A stretch of 64,000 nucleotides of DNA, taken from assembly GCF_000002875.2 (NCBI RefSeq), contig NC_009395.2:7501-71500 (forward strand), read 5' to 3'. The notes under the pieces are model-generated. The model ran no database searches. It had not been told where the DNA came from and saw nothing but the letters and a program-made list of their open reading frames with translations. Each line of letters begins with the position of its first letter. The stretch's first letter is position 1. Positions 19,358 through 29,884 of the stretch are shown here, piece after piece. The position numbers and the translations under genes were made by a program. The DNA comes from Leishmania infantum JPCM5 (taxonomy: Eukaryota; Euglenozoa; Kinetoplastea; Trypanosomatida; Trypanosomatidae).

Positions 19358-19847
19358 GGAAGCTCGCTGCTGTCGCACTTTTCATTTCATTTTTTTGGCA
19401 GACTAGCTTTCTGCTACTCTATGGCCTTTACAGTCCTTCACACTTACACCCTCATGCGCACACTTCTGTGATTACGCGTGAGGATGATGGGTATAATGTG
19501 TGCCGCAGTGCGTAACAGCATTTGGGCGTGCTGTGTGTCTTCTCCGGCTCCACTGCACCGCGGATACTGAACATGGGATCCACTTGCAGCTCTTTGCCCG
19601 AGTGCATGTCAGGGCTCCGTGAATGTTGGCCGAGTGCTTCTATACTAGCGCATGCTGCGCTGGCATCTCCAGGTCTACCACGCTTGCACAGGGCCTCTAT
19701 GTTTTCTCCCCACTTACCTACGGCCTCTTCCATTGGTAAACTTCTAGTCTCGTGAGTCAGTGCTGCAGCTTTATTTTCCCTTCCCACATAGGCACAAGGC
19801 ACAGCACGGTTGCTGTCGTTTCGTTCTGTGCGCTGGCATAGGCTCTC
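19358..19847. other. Intergenic spacer
   Basis: No gene seen. A pyrimidine tract at about 19770-19787 with AG at 19790-19791 is the likely acceptor for the next gene. Confidence 0.55.
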
Positions 19848-20525
19848 ATGGTGAAACGAGACTTGCAGAAGGAGAAGCAGCAGGAGCTCGCTGCTATTTG
19901 GGGCAGTGAGGTCCAAGGGGATGCACGCTTTCCTAAACGGCGCAGAGCCGCTCAAAAGAAGGGTCTTGGTGCTGTCGAGGACAACGACGACGTAGACCCA
20001 GCCGCCCTGTCAGACATTGGAAGCGATGCCGGAAGCATCACGAGCAAGCACAGCGATACGGCAAAGAAGGAAACGAGGAAGACCGTCAAAAAGGAGAGCA
20101 CCGACTATCGCCTCCATTGCTTTGTCGAACCTGGCACGGAACTGAACGCCGTTCGGACCGTCTTTGAGGCCTACGAGCCCAAGGTCGAAATTCGTACAGC
20201 GCAGAAGGGCAATTTGCTCAACAAGTCACAGTTTGCAGTGCTCACGTTTCGCAACAAGGCAATGGCGCTGCATGCGGTGAAGAAGCTTGACGGAACCAAT
20301 CAGCGTGATCTTCTGGGTGTGAGTAGCCTGAAGCTGAACCTTATGCTGACAAGGCAGCAGAGCAAGATTGCGCGCAAAACGTTCAACCGAAAGATCCGCC
20401 ATGAGAAGGAGCGAAATCAGCTCATGGAAGCGCAAGAAGACATGGCGTTTATTCGAAACTTTTTGAAGCAGCATAGCGGTGCAAAGAAGGGCAAGCAAGA
20501 CGGGAAAATGCTCAGTCTCTCGTGA
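19848..20525 (+). CDS. Small basic RRM-like protein, probably nucleolar
   Basis: A 225-aa protein. A Lys/Arg-rich N-terminus (residues 1-40, with KRRRAAQKK) resembles a nuclear/nucleolar localisation signal. An acidic, Ser-rich linker (50-75) follows. A region at about 85-170 has the beta-alpha pattern of an RRM, including an RNP1-like strand SQFAVLTF (about 125) and a following helix (MALHAVKKL). The C-terminus is a long basic helix. The family is not identified with certainty; a role in ribosome biogenesis or another RNA process is inferred from composition and the RRM-like core. The ATG at 19848 is 57 bp after an AG acceptor. Confidence 0.7.
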   Translation: MVKRDLQKEKQQELAAIWGSEVQGDARFPKRRRAAQKKGLGAVEDNDDVDPAALSDIGSDAGSITSKHSDTAKKETRKTVKKESTDYRLHCFVEPGTELNAVRTVFEAYEPKVEIRTAQKGNLLNKSQFAVLTFRNKAMALHAVKKLDGTNQRDLLGVSSLKLNLMLTRQQSKIARKTFNRKIRHEKERNQLMEAQEDMAFIRNFLKQHSGAKKGKQDGKMLSLS

Positions 20526-21237
20526 TGTGGTTGAATCACCATGTGTGTGTGTGTGTGTGTGTGTGCGTGCGTGCCGAGATGTGCAGTGCGACCGATGGAA
20601 TCTCGTCGACAGCCACACTGAGCGAAGCGTTCAATAAACACGAGTAACCCTTCTTTTCTAAGCCTGTCTGAGCGTCTACGCCACTGAAGTACTTCCTCTC
20701 GTAACTGAGATGGCAAGCAAAGGCGTTTGGAAAGGTGCACATCCTACCCCCGCCCCAACCTTTCTATTCTCGCCTTGCCTTTCCCTGTTGCAGAGCTGCG
20801 AATCGAATGGTCGCGCTTCGCCTTTTTGTTTCTCTCGTTCCTGTAGTGAATGTAGAAACAGCTCATACTCAATGGAAGACTCTTGCAGCTCCCGTCATCC
20901 AGTCGAAAGCAGTACGCATGCCTGCTCCGTCCATCATTCCCTCACAGGCTCTACGCCTGCCGACAGGCCGGTCTCTCTCTCCCTCACCCCTCATTGTTTC
21001 ACCCTTTTACTCCTCGCAGCCTCATCTCAGCAGTGCGTCATCCCTCCCCCTATCAGCGTTCTCTCAGCGGGTGCACAAGCAAGCACCCAAATATACGTAA
21101 ACACGGCCGAGGTGTGTTCTGAAGACGGCACGGGCACGTGTCTTTACTGCGCGAGGGTCACTTGTGTGTGCTACCCTCGACTGGTGAGTGCAGTGTAGAA
21201 GAGCCGGTCGATTCGCTCGCAAGCTTGCCGCGAGCAG
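20526..21237. other. Intergenic spacer
   Basis: No gene seen. A (TG)n run at 20542-20565 follows the stop codon. Pyrimidine tracts near 20975-21015 are followed by AG at 21018-21019. Confidence 0.55.
20542..20565. repeat. (TG)n microsatellite
   Basis: Twelve TG units just after the stop codon of the RRM-like gene. Confidence 0.9.
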
Positions 21238-23238
21238 ATGGAGAGGGCTGTTAGGGATGAGGCAACGTACGCTGCACTTAAGGAGTGTCGGCCTCAAAAC
21301 TGGGGGCCCCTGCGCACTATCACTACCGTTGACAGCTATGTGGGCGGGACGAGGCAGGCGGACGCCGCCTCCTACCCCGTGCTGGAGGGTCCTGGAACAC
21401 TACGCTCTCGAACGGGTTACGAATTCACTGGTTTGCTGCACGAAGGCGAGGCCTCTGGTGCCGGCGTTCAGAGTTGGAGCGACGGCCGCATAGTCTGTGG
21501 AACGTTCCAGCACGGCACTGTGACGGGGAGCGGCTCCTTGCACTGGCCCAACGGGGATGTGTACACAGGGGACCTCTGCGAAAGTGTGCGTCACGGTCAC
21601 GGCACCCTCGTCTCTGACGCCGGCAGGTCACGGTACACTGGCGACTGGCAGAGTGGGATGCGGCACGGACACGGAACCCAAGCCTACCCTGATGGGAGCG
21701 TGTACGAGGGGGAGTGGCAGCACGATGCACGCCACGGCAACGGCTGCATGCAATATAGCACGGGCGACATCTATGAAGGTGCATGGAGCGACGGCACGCC
21801 ATGCGGGAACGGGGTGATGGGCTGGGTAGACCGCAGCGGCTGCTTTTACCGAGAGTTGTACAAGGGCGAGTGGAAGGCAGGGTGTCCGGACGGCAGCGGC
21901 GTGTCCACGTACATGGCCATGCCAAAGGATTGCCTCCTTGGGTCATCCTCCACTCCGCTCGTGGCACCGTCCCAGTACGCAGCGCCTGCCGAGGCACTCT
22001 TGAACGTGTACGTTGGTGCGTACCGCCGCGGGCAACGCCACGGCCGAGGCATTTTCTACTACGCAGACGGCAGCTGTTACGAGGGCGGGTGGGCTGCGGG
22101 GTTCAAAAGCGGAGAAGGTCACTTCACCTCTGCGGTCGGAGAGGTGCAGGAGATGAACGCAACATCGGAGCAAGACACAGAAGCTGCAGAAGAAGCAGTG
22201 GCGGCGCTGACTCTGGAGGAATCCGCATCTTCCGTGGTACCCTCCGTGTCACCTCACGGCTTGGGCAACCTCCTCGAGACCGAGGACGATCTGCAGGTGA
22301 CAATGCACCTCCTTTTACTACGCTACAATACAACGCTGAAAACCCTCTTCAAGGACTACAGCCATCGAAGTGCGCATGTGGCCTTGCCTACAACGCGCAG
22401 TGACTGGTGGCAGCACCGGTTGCCTGGTCGTATGACACTCACGCAGTGCCTATGCCTCCTTCACGACGCACACATACTTGGCTCGCACTTCTCGATTGGT
22501 GCCGCGTTGCGCGCAGTAGCCGAGGTGCTGCGCGTCGAGGCTGAGACGTGGAAAGGTGCAAGGGCGGCAACCACCCTGGCGTCCACCCTCACCTTAGTGA
22601 ACGAGGCGGAGGGCACTCTCAACTACCGTCAATTCTGCGAGTGGCTCATCCGCGTCGCTGTGACGGTGAATGGCGGGCCAACGTGCACGACAGTGAAGGC
22701 GAAGGTGAGTGCCTTGCTGGATGGTTCGCTCAGCCGCGTCTCCGGGGCATCGTCACGCGCGGTAGCTGCCACCTTTCTGCCCAACTCTCTACAGCACATG
22801 GAGGACGTGCAGCATCACCTCAGTTCGCTGAAGCGCTGCTACGCCGAGCTTCAAAGCGTGAAGGACGGGGGTAGATACGGTGTGTCTCTGCGCTCCTGCC
22901 TGATAGCCATGAAGGGAACGCTTGCGAAGTGCCAGATTAGCTCTTCATGTGTCCTCGAGAAGCTGGCGTGGCTGAAGGATGAGTCGGAGTCGAGATACAG
23001 CACCGCTCCGAACGCGAAAACCGTCGCTGAAGAGCCATCCTTGGCACAGGAGATGGTGACCTCCGCCATGGCGAGGAACAGGCAAGTGCAGCAACTGGAC
23101 GAGGATGCCGGAACGGAGCAGTCGTTTGTGGAGTTTGTGGAGACGGTAATGACGGTTGTCGAGGCTGCGCGTCATCGCGGCTGCACGAATGCGGATGCGT
23201 TGCTGGTCGACCTTCAGCGCCGTTTGTTTGCCCAGTAG
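21238..23238 (+). CDS. MORN-repeat protein, Rsph10B-like
   Basis: A 666-aa protein. The N-terminal half (about residues 50-300) carries about eight MORN repeats, with GxGxxxxxxGxxYxGxW patterns such as YTGDWQSGMRHGHGT, YEGEWQHDARHGNG and YEGAWSDGTPCGNG. One of them is interrupted by an insert (about 220-255). After an acidic linker (about 310-330) comes a helical domain (about 345-666) containing 'LLLLRYNTTLKTLFKDYS', like the C-terminal part of radial spoke head protein 10B. MORN repeats bind membranes or mediate protein contacts. With this C-terminus an axonemal (radial spoke/flagellar) role is the best guess. The ATG at 21238 is the first after the AG acceptor at 21018-21019. Assignment to Rsph10B rather than another MORN protein is moderate. 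Confidence 0.8.
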   Translation: MERAVRDEATYAALKECRPQNWGPLRTITTVDSYVGGTRQADAASYPVLEGPGTLRSRTGYEFTGLLHEGEASGAGVQSWSDGRIVCGTFQHGTVTGSGSLHWPNGDVYTGDLCESVRHGHGTLVSDAGRSRYTGDWQSGMRHGHGTQAYPDGSVYEGEWQHDARHGNGCMQYSTGDIYEGAWSDGTPCGNGVMGWVDRSGCFYRELYKGEWKAGCPDGSGVSTYMAMPKDCLLGSSSTPLVAPSQYAAPAEALLNVYVGAYRRGQRHGRGIFYYADGSCYEGGWAAGFKSGEGHFTSAVGEVQEMNATSEQDTEAAEEAVAALTLEESASSVVPSVSPHGLGNLLETEDDLQVTMHLLLLRYNTTLKTLFKDYSHRSAHVALPTTRSDWWQHRLPGRMTLTQCLCLLHDAHILGSHFSIGAALRAVAEVLRVEAETWKGARAATTLASTLTLVNEAEGTLNYRQFCEWLIRVAVTVNGGPTCTTVKAKVSALLDGSLSRVSGASSRAVAATFLPNSLQHMEDVQHHLSSLKRCYAELQSVKDGGRYGVSLRSCLIAMKGTLAKCQISSSCVLEKLAWLKDESESRYSTAPNAKTVAEEPSLAQEMVTSAMARNRQVQQLDEDAGTEQSFVEFVETVMTVVEAARHRGCTNADALLVDLQRRLFAQ

Positions 23239-24169
23239 AAGCACGATTCGTGTGAGGCTATCCTTTTCGCGTTTCCTGCTTCCGTTTGCGGGCTCCCGAT
23301 GCGGTGGTGGCACCAATCATGTGAAGGCGTGTATGTGCGCCTGTGCGTCATTCGAAGATGTATCTGAGACTTTACTTGGTGCATGCCGACTACCGCTTCA
23401 CGTATGTATAGTTGAGCCCTCACTCTTTGCTCCTGCTCTACGACGACGACTCTTATGTTTGACACCGTTGAATGGAGGTGGGGGCGTGGCGGCCCCCTTT
23501 CGCTCAGAGGGCGACTCCGAATCTGTGTTTGCAGGGGAGCGCACTTGTGTCCGCCTTCCGTCATCTCAAGCAACACAACAACTCGTACACGCGCCTAAGA
23601 GTATACACGGGTGATTTCAACGCTGCCTAGTCGCACACGCAGCTTCAGGTAATGATTCGAGGGAACACGCAAGCGGCGGGCATTTCAGACGCAGGCCCAC
23701 GCATTTTGTTATACGCGGCGTGCGCGAGACCTCTGATTTTCGGTGCTCAACGGTGACTTGCGCACTCGCTCAGAGATGCTGAGGAACTGCCTGTGCGCAT
23801 GGGTGATTTACAAGCTTGAGGAGCCATCGTGAGTGCACAAGAGAGGCATATCTCATCCCTTCTTCTGCTATGCCCCAACTCATCTTCCGCATTACGGCAA
23901 TGATGTGTTTCTCTTCGCTTCTCTGCTGCGGTTCAAACTGGCTGGTGTGTCGTGGTGGTCTCTTTATGTGCTCCTTGCCTCGTCTCGACGCTCAACGGAC
24001 GCTGGCCACGTGCTGCCATGCCAAGAATCGCCTCCCTTATCATACCCGTGCAACACACACTTGCGACACCCTCTCTTTAATATTTGTTTTTTTTTTCTGT
24101 AACAACAACACAGAAACGCCGTTGCGTGCTGCGAAGCATACTCCTTTGTCTTGTGTGCTTACGGTGACC
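23239..24169. other. Intergenic spacer
   Basis: No supported gene. A frame continuous with the next CDS extends upstream to 23816 but lacks synthetase homology. A long T tract (24088-24098) with AG at 24112-24113 marks the acceptor. Confidence 0.6.
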
Positions 24170-25594
24170 ATGGGGCTCGACATTCAGCTGTTCCGCGATC
24201 CCGAGATGGCGGATATAGTGCGCGAGTCGGAGCGCCGCCGCTACGCCAGGCCGGAGATCGTCGATGATATCATAGAGATTGACAAGCGCTGGCGCCGCAC
24301 GCAGTTTCTAACGGAAGCCAGCAAGAAAATGATCAACACTTGCAGCAAAGCCGTCGGCGCCAAGAAGAAGGCAAAGGAGGCGGACGGCGACGTCTCTGAA
24401 GTGCCGGCAGATGTCATGAGCGCCGCCCGGGAAGGCACATTAGACACGGAGAAGCTGGAGTCGTTGTGCATTCTCCAGCTAAAGCAGCTGTCCAAGGCAC
24501 TGGCGACGCAGGTGGAGAGTCTTGCAAAGCTGGCCGCGGAGCAGGAAGCGGAGCGGGATCGTATGGTGATTAGCGTTGGCAACGTCTTGCACGAGTCTGT
24601 CCCGGTCTCGAACGACGAGGAAACCGGCAACGTGGTCGTGCGCACCTTTGGTGACGTGACGCGCCGCTTGAAGATGACGCATGTAGACTGCATGGAGCGT
24701 CTGGGACTTATGGACACGTCCAAGGCGGTAACCGCAATGGCGGGTGGCCGCGCATTTGTTCTGCGTGGTGGCCTCGTACAGCTGCAATTCGCCCTCATCT
24801 CGTACGCGCTCAACTTCCTCATCGCCCGCGGCTACGAGCCCTTCTACCCGCCCTTCTTCCTCAACAAGGAGTATATGGGTGCAGTGGCGCAGCTTTCTGA
24901 CTTTGACGAGTCGCTCTACAAGGTTTCCGGCGACGGGGACGAGAAGTACCTGATTGCGACGAGCGAGGCACCCATTGCCGCCTACCACACCAACAAGTGG
25001 TTCACCGAAATGAAGGAGCCGATCAAGTACGCCGGCGTCTCGTCGTGCTTCCGAAAGGAGGCCGGTGCGCACGGCCGCGACACGCTCGGCATCTTCCGCG
25101 TCCACCAGTTCGACAAACTGGAGCAGTTTGTTGTGTGCTCTCCTCGCGAAGATCAGTCGTGGAAGATGCTGGAAGAGATGATCCAGACCTCCCAGGACTT
25201 CAACGAGAGCCTCGGTCTGCCGTACCGCGTCATCAACATCTGCTCTGGGGCCCTCAACAATGCTGCTGCCAAGAAGTACGACCTGGAGGCGTGGTTCCCC
25301 GGCTCTGGTGCATTCCGCGAGCTTGTTTCGTGCTCGAACTGCACGGACTACCAGGCCCGCAGTGTTAACTGCCGCTTCGGCCCGAACACAAAGGGCAGCA
25401 CAGCGAACAGCACGAAGGAATACTGCCACATGCTGAACGGTACTCTCTGCGCTGTCACTCGCACAATGTGCTGCATCTGCGAAAACTACCAGACCGAGGA
25501 AGGCATCTTAATCCCCGAGGTACTGCGCCCCTTTATGATGGGGACGGAGATGCTCAAGTTCCCGGCAGAAGCCCCTACGGCCGATAAGGAGTAA
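24170..25594 (+). CDS. Seryl-tRNA synthetase
   Basis: A 474-aa class II aminoacyl-tRNA synthetase that charges tRNA-Ser (and tRNA-Sec) with serine in the cytosol and possibly the mitochondrion. It opens with the eukaryotic form MGLDIQLFR and has the N-terminal tRNA-binding helical hairpin (about 30-120). The catalytic core shows motif 2 (SSCFRKEAGAHGRDTLGIFR, about 287) and motif 3 (about 423-446, containing TRTMCCICENYQ and the terminal Arg of LRPF). Length is normal for the family. The ATG at 24170 lies 57 bp after a strong tract/AG and is the conserved start; the frame is open further upstream only by chance. A single gene must serve both compartments if no second copy exists elsewhere. 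Confidence 0.97.
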   Translation: MGLDIQLFRDPEMADIVRESERRRYARPEIVDDIIEIDKRWRRTQFLTEASKKMINTCSKAVGAKKKAKEADGDVSEVPADVMSAAREGTLDTEKLESLCILQLKQLSKALATQVESLAKLAAEQEAERDRMVISVGNVLHESVPVSNDEETGNVVVRTFGDVTRRLKMTHVDCMERLGLMDTSKAVTAMAGGRAFVLRGGLVQLQFALISYALNFLIARGYEPFYPPFFLNKEYMGAVAQLSDFDESLYKVSGDGDEKYLIATSEAPIAAYHTNKWFTEMKEPIKYAGVSSCFRKEAGAHGRDTLGIFRVHQFDKLEQFVVCSPREDQSWKMLEEMIQTSQDFNESLGLPYRVINICSGALNNAAAKKYDLEAWFPGSGAFRELVSCSNCTDYQARSVNCRFGPNTKGSTANSTKEYCHMLNGTLCAVTRTMCCICENYQTEEGILIPEVLRPFMMGTEMLKFPAEAPTADKE

Positions 25595-26784
25595 GAGCCT
25601 TCAGTGGGATGTGATCAGTGCAACAGCAGCGGGCCATCCACGCTGACCAGAGCGTTGGCGTGCGGGTCTTTTCACTCTACCTCCCCCCCCCCCCATTGTC
25701 ATTTCTTAGCGACGCAGAAATGTGAAGCGAAAAATAAGTGCGTCTCTCTCGCCCCTTCCCCCTCGTCCTCCGGTCTCGGATGGTGGAGAGATCATCATCC
25801 TTTTAGCGGGGCTTTCCCATCTCATCGTCGGATCCTCGCTGCCGAGAACAGGCGACAAAATGTTTTTCGCCAGCGACGCCACCGCAAGCAGGGAACCCCT
25901 GATGGTGCTCTCTTGCGCTCTCCTCGTTTTGTTGTTTTCCTCTATGCTTTGCAGCTCCGCGCTTGTCGCTTAAGGACCAGCGAGCGCGCGACGTGCCCTT
26001 GGTCACACACATGGCTGGGGGTGCTCAGCAGTGGCACAAGTGTCATTGGGAAAGACGGAGGTAGGGGGAAGGGGAGAGGTCTTCTACGCGTTATCGCCTC
26101 ACAGCATCGAGCAGCCATTCGCATGCCCATCTCTCCTTTTCTTTTTCGGCCGATTTGCACAGCCGACGAGTCGCTAGGCAGTGGCACATCAAACCGGAAG
26201 TAAGCCCTAGCAATTCAAGCGACGACGTGCCCAATGCGAGTGTGGGTGCATCGGTACACGACGCCTCTTTCTTGATATATACGCACACAGCTGTCTTGCA
26301 TTTCCCTCGTCTTCCCGACCTTGAGCGGATCGCGCGTTAGCTGCATATGCGTTGTCTATGTGAAAAGCAGCAACACGAGGAAGACCGCAAGACATCCCAG
26401 GTGCGCCCTAGTCGGTGCTCGCGCATACTGGGTTGCATGCAGCAGCGAACACAAACTCACACCACACTATACACGACCGTGCCGATACCGACCAAGGAGG
26501 AGGAGCAGCTTTTTCCTAATTTTACTGTGATTGTTACCGCGCCCCCTTTCGTGCGTGGTTGTCGGCAGACTGAGGGAAAAAGACCGTGCATGGCTGCATG
26601 TGTGACTAGCTGCGCCTACCATGATTCTCTTCGGAGCTAGTTTTAAGAAACACAGGATGTAGGATGCGGTGGCGAGTAGACAGACGCCAATGTGCATTCT
26701 TTGTACATTTACTCGTCGAATGCAACCCTACATATCGCGTTGCTTGAATGCCAGGTGGGAATGGACGGCCCCCGCATCAGCATG

Positions 26785-26815
<31 letters not shown>

Positions 26816-27108
26816 TTTGCTTATTTGGAGGAATGCAGGCACTCCGTGCGACCTCTGCAGTGGCTGTGATTTTCTTCTATTTTCTCTCATCTGCTCTTGC
26901 TGCTGCCTCTATGTGGTGAGCTCCTTCGGCCTGCCAAACGCAGACTCACTGGAAAGATCGCCGCCTCCCATCACCCACAGCGAAGGCGGGCATCACTCTC
27001 TCTGCTTACACTCAAGTGGCTCCATCACTAAAGATAGCGTTGCGCCGAGTCGCGGTGTGGTTCCGCTGCCAGCGCCGTGGATTTGTGCAGAACTGCGCTC
27101 TTCCTCAA
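25595..27108. other. Long intergenic spacer
   Basis: About 1.5 kb without a supported gene. It has a run of 14 C residues near 25681-25694, scattered pyrimidine tracts, and a (TG)n run at 26789-26814. A weak acceptor AG at 27089-27090 precedes the next ATG. Confidence 0.55.
26789..26814. repeat. (TG)n microsatellite
   Basis: Thirteen TG units in the spacer between the synthetase and kinase genes. Confidence 0.9.
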
Positions 27109-28302
27109 ATGGGAGGGGAGCTGGATGACCAGAACAAAGACGCGCCCGATGATGGCAACGCAGCGCGCAAGCGCGCGTGCCTTGAGCACGTGCTCCCTTC
27201 CATGCAGCAGCGCTTTGCAGAGCTGGCCCACGCTAGCGTCGGCGAGTCGTCTCTCACCGTGGAGGCACTTTTCCAGAGGTACCAGCGCGTGCTGAAAGTA
27301 GGCGAGGGCACTTTCGGCGAAGTATTTGTTCTTTACGACACCGTGGCCCACACGTACATCACCATGAAGCGCATGCACACGCTGCTCAGCTTGCGGCGCC
27401 GCAGTCTGGGCATCCACCGTTGCACTTTTCGGGAAGTGGAGCTGCTTGCGGCACTGCAGCATCCGAACATCGTTCAGGTGCTTGATTACCATATCCTCTC
27501 CGACGGTAGTTTGGTGATGCTGATGCCGGTTATCGCACACGACCTCACATCTCTGCTGCGTCGGTGGCCCGCAACCCCACAAAGCAGCGGCCACGGCACA
27601 GCTTCGACCGCTGCCTCCATGCGTCCGCGCATGCCGCTGCACGTCGTCAAGTGCATCTTTCGTCAGATCATCGCCGGGATCGCCTACCTCCACAAGCATA
27701 AAGTGGTTCACCGCGACTTGAAGCCGAGCAACGTCATGGTCGATCACACCGGTGTGGTGAAGCTGATCGACTTCGGGTGGTCGCGGTTCTGTGCCGCAGC
27801 AGGAGCCATGACAGGTCCACCCTGTGTTACTGCTTTTCGGCCGCCGGAGGTGCTGGTGGGGGCACACAACCACTACACCTTCAGCCTCGACATCTGGTGC
27901 TGTGGGTGCATCTTGTTCGAGATGTTGACGGGGGGCACACCGTTTGCAAAGAGCCGCAACGAGGCGGAGTGCCTCGCCAATATTGTGGACTGGCTTGGCT
28001 CCCCGCCTAGCTCCAGCGAGGTGTACTACCGGTGCGCCGCCCGCTGCACTTTCCCTCTGGCCCCTGGTCGTCCCGACACGTTCGCGCAGCGGTGTAACAA
28101 CTACGGCATCAAGTCAGCAGAGGCAATGTTTCTCCGGCGGATGCTGTGCCTAGAACCGGGGGAGCGGGCCACCGCCGAGGCACTCCTCAGAGACCCCTGG
28201 TTTACAACGGCACCGACGATGTGCGTGCCGAGGGCCATTCCGCTTCCGGCGCACAATATGTTCCGACTGGTGGAGGTCAAGCGGAAGGAGCTGGAGCATT
28301 GA
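27109..28302 (+). CDS. CDK-like (CRK, CMGC group) protein kinase
   Basis: A 397-aa Ser/Thr kinase. Residues 1-60 form a unique N-terminal extension. The kinase domain shows a glycine loop GEGTFGEV (about 65), an Ala-to-Met-shifted VAIK site ITMKRM, the C-helix segment GIHRCTFREVELLAAL at the place of the CDK PSTAIRE helix (about 103-118), catalytic HRDLKPSN (about 203), DFG as IDFGWSR and the substrate segment TAFRPPEVL in place of the CDK WYRxPE. The subdomain layout and helix C point to a cdc2-related kinase, but the cyclin-binding helix is strongly divergent and no cyclin is assigned. An insert (about 150-175, Ser/Ala/His-rich) lies between subdomains V and VI. The upstream GTG-initiated extension is not credible; the ATG at 27109 follows AG 27089-27090 by 19 bp. 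Confidence 0.85.
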   Translation: MGGELDDQNKDAPDDGNAARKRACLEHVLPSMQQRFAELAHASVGESSLTVEALFQRYQRVLKVGEGTFGEVFVLYDTVAHTYITMKRMHTLLSLRRRSLGIHRCTFREVELLAALQHPNIVQVLDYHILSDGSLVMLMPVIAHDLTSLLRRWPATPQSSGHGTASTAASMRPRMPLHVVKCIFRQIIAGIAYLHKHKVVHRDLKPSNVMVDHTGVVKLIDFGWSRFCAAAGAMTGPPCVTAFRPPEVLVGAHNHYTFSLDIWCCGCILFEMLTGGTPFAKSRNEAECLANIVDWLGSPPSSSEVYYRCAARCTFPLAPGRPDTFAQRCNNYGIKSAEAMFLRRMLCLEPGERATAEALLRDPWFTTAPTMCVPRAIPLPAHNMFRLVEVKRKELEH

Positions 28303-29314
28303 TGGTGCAAGCATACGTGCACAAGCACGCCCGCATTCGTGTGTCGATCAAGTGCACCTCGCCCGCGGGATGGTCACTTCGTTCCCCGTTCGCGAGACGT
28401 CATCTGCAACAAGAGATGGAAAATGATGTCTGTTGCGTGCATAGATGCAACGCTTATGTCTGCTGGAGCTGCCCGCTCGTTTTCTTTGGAAGAACGGGAG
28501 TACACAATGACCTGCAGATCGCGTGGGTGCTGTGACTTCCACACAGCTTGGGGGAGCACGCAGATGCTCAAGATTCTCCACGTTGGCACAACTCTTTCAA
28601 GGCACTACATAACGAAGCTCCCGTCACCCCCACCCCTTCCTCAACGCCGACATGGTCCATCATCGCCTCGCTCACGCGCCCATCGGGGCTCATTCACTTC
28701 TTTCCCAAAGCATCTCTCATCGTTCTCTGTGGATGCCTCCCGTAGCAAGCACCTGGCATCTTCACTGCCTTTTAGTGTTCTTTGTTGCGTCTAGTTCAAC
28801 GTATGAGAAGCGCGGAAGCGTGCACCGCACCATTCTCGTACGTTTGCACGTCCCCTCCGCGCTACATCCGAACCTGGCCACGCTAAGCGCCGCAGCCACA
28901 TCACTTCAGCGAAAACACCCGCATCGCCGCCCCGCTCGTCCGACTCCCTCGTGAAGTGCGCAGCGAGTTTACAAATATCGAAAAGACCGTCACCGCTCTC
29001 GTGGCGGAGTCGTGTCCCAACCAAACGCATACTCGACTTCCACCTGCCCGCTGAGCGACACACTCACGCTTGTTTCACCGCTACGGTGTTGCACCCATCG
29101 CCGCTTCCGTCACAGAAGACCAGGCGCGTGTGCGTACACGTGAGAGCAACCGGTGACGAAGCGCGCTACGCTCATCCGGCTTCTTGTTTGGCTTCCCTTT
29201 CCTCCAGCACAGTCGCTGCCATGGGCTGGCGCTCCCTTCTCCGCCGAAATCTCGCCCGCCCTCTTGTCTTTCTTTCCTTGCCCCGCCACCCCCAGCACCC
29301 CTCGTTGCCCAGTC
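28303..29314. other. Intergenic spacer
   Basis: No supported gene. C-rich pyrimidine tracts (about 29265-29292) with AG at 29294-29295 precede the next candidate gene. Confidence 0.5.
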
Positions 29315-29884
29315 ATGCTCAACAATGCATACAGCGAGAGGCGCGAGCACTACCTCGACCTCTTCGCAGACGAGGAGGCGCAAGCGGGTCACTACAAGGA
29401 TAAGATGCGCTGTTTTCTTACGCTGGAAGAGGTGGTGGAGCGTCTGCGTGAGCAGCCCAGCATTCACGAGCGTATCGCGTCCATCGAGGAGTTCGAGGAG
29501 CCCACTGGGCCCCTCAGCGTACTGAAATTGTTCGCTAGGTCGCGTTGTTTTGTTGTTCTGCAGACGGCCTCGTACTGGTGGTCGCTCGAGAGGCGGGAAG
29601 ACGTTATTGTGGTGCAGCGCTCCCAGAACTTCAGCAGTGTTCACAGCAGGTGCAAAGGTGCATATCGCCACTATCGCTGGCCGATCGAGTCGGCACCAAC
29701 AGCACGGCGGTGTATGTGGTGCCGCGGTGGGCCGAAGCTCTCCGAAGTGTTTAGCGCCATGCTGCGAGACCACGTCTTCGACCCCAAAGGCTGCGCTTCT
29801 TCCTCCTGGGAGTTCTCCGACTACGTCTTTCACCTCTGCCTTAGCGGCCGCAACGCTGACCCCATGTGCGACAAAGGACGCTGA
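29315..29884 (+). CDS. Hypothetical protein, possibly frameshifted (189 aa)
   Basis: Not recognised. The start (MLNNAYSERREHYLDLFADEEAQ) and the end (MLRDHVFDPKGC ... FSDYVFHLCL) read like real protein with Leishmania codon use. Between about 29540 and 29740 the same DNA gives equally protein-like stretches in the two other + frames (VHIATIA in one, TNSTAVYVVPRWAEALR in another), while the annotated frame there is rich in Arg, Trp, Cys and Ser. The open frame may therefore be an accident over two or more indels, either real decay or sequence errors. As drawn it has no signal peptide or membrane segment. The ATG lies 19 bp after AG 29294-29295. Confidence 0.45.
   Translation: MLNNAYSERREHYLDLFADEEAQAGHYKDKMRCFLTLEEVVERLREQPSIHERIASIEEFEEPTGPLSVLKLFARSRCFVVLQTASYWWSLERREDVIVVQRSQNFSSVHSRCKGAYRHYRWPIESAPTARRCMWCRGGPKLSEVFSAMLRDHVFDPKGCASSSWEFSDYVFHLCLSGRNADPMCDKGR

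Noticed and set aside
20542..20565. TG/AC runs considered as CRISPR-like or regulatory arrays
   Set aside because: They are simple microsatellites, common in Leishmania spacers. No spacer-repeat structure exists anywhere in the window.
24479..25429. 316-codon antisense ORF over seryl-tRNA synthetase
   Set aside because: Mirror frame of a GC-rich gene; the + strand product is unmistakable.
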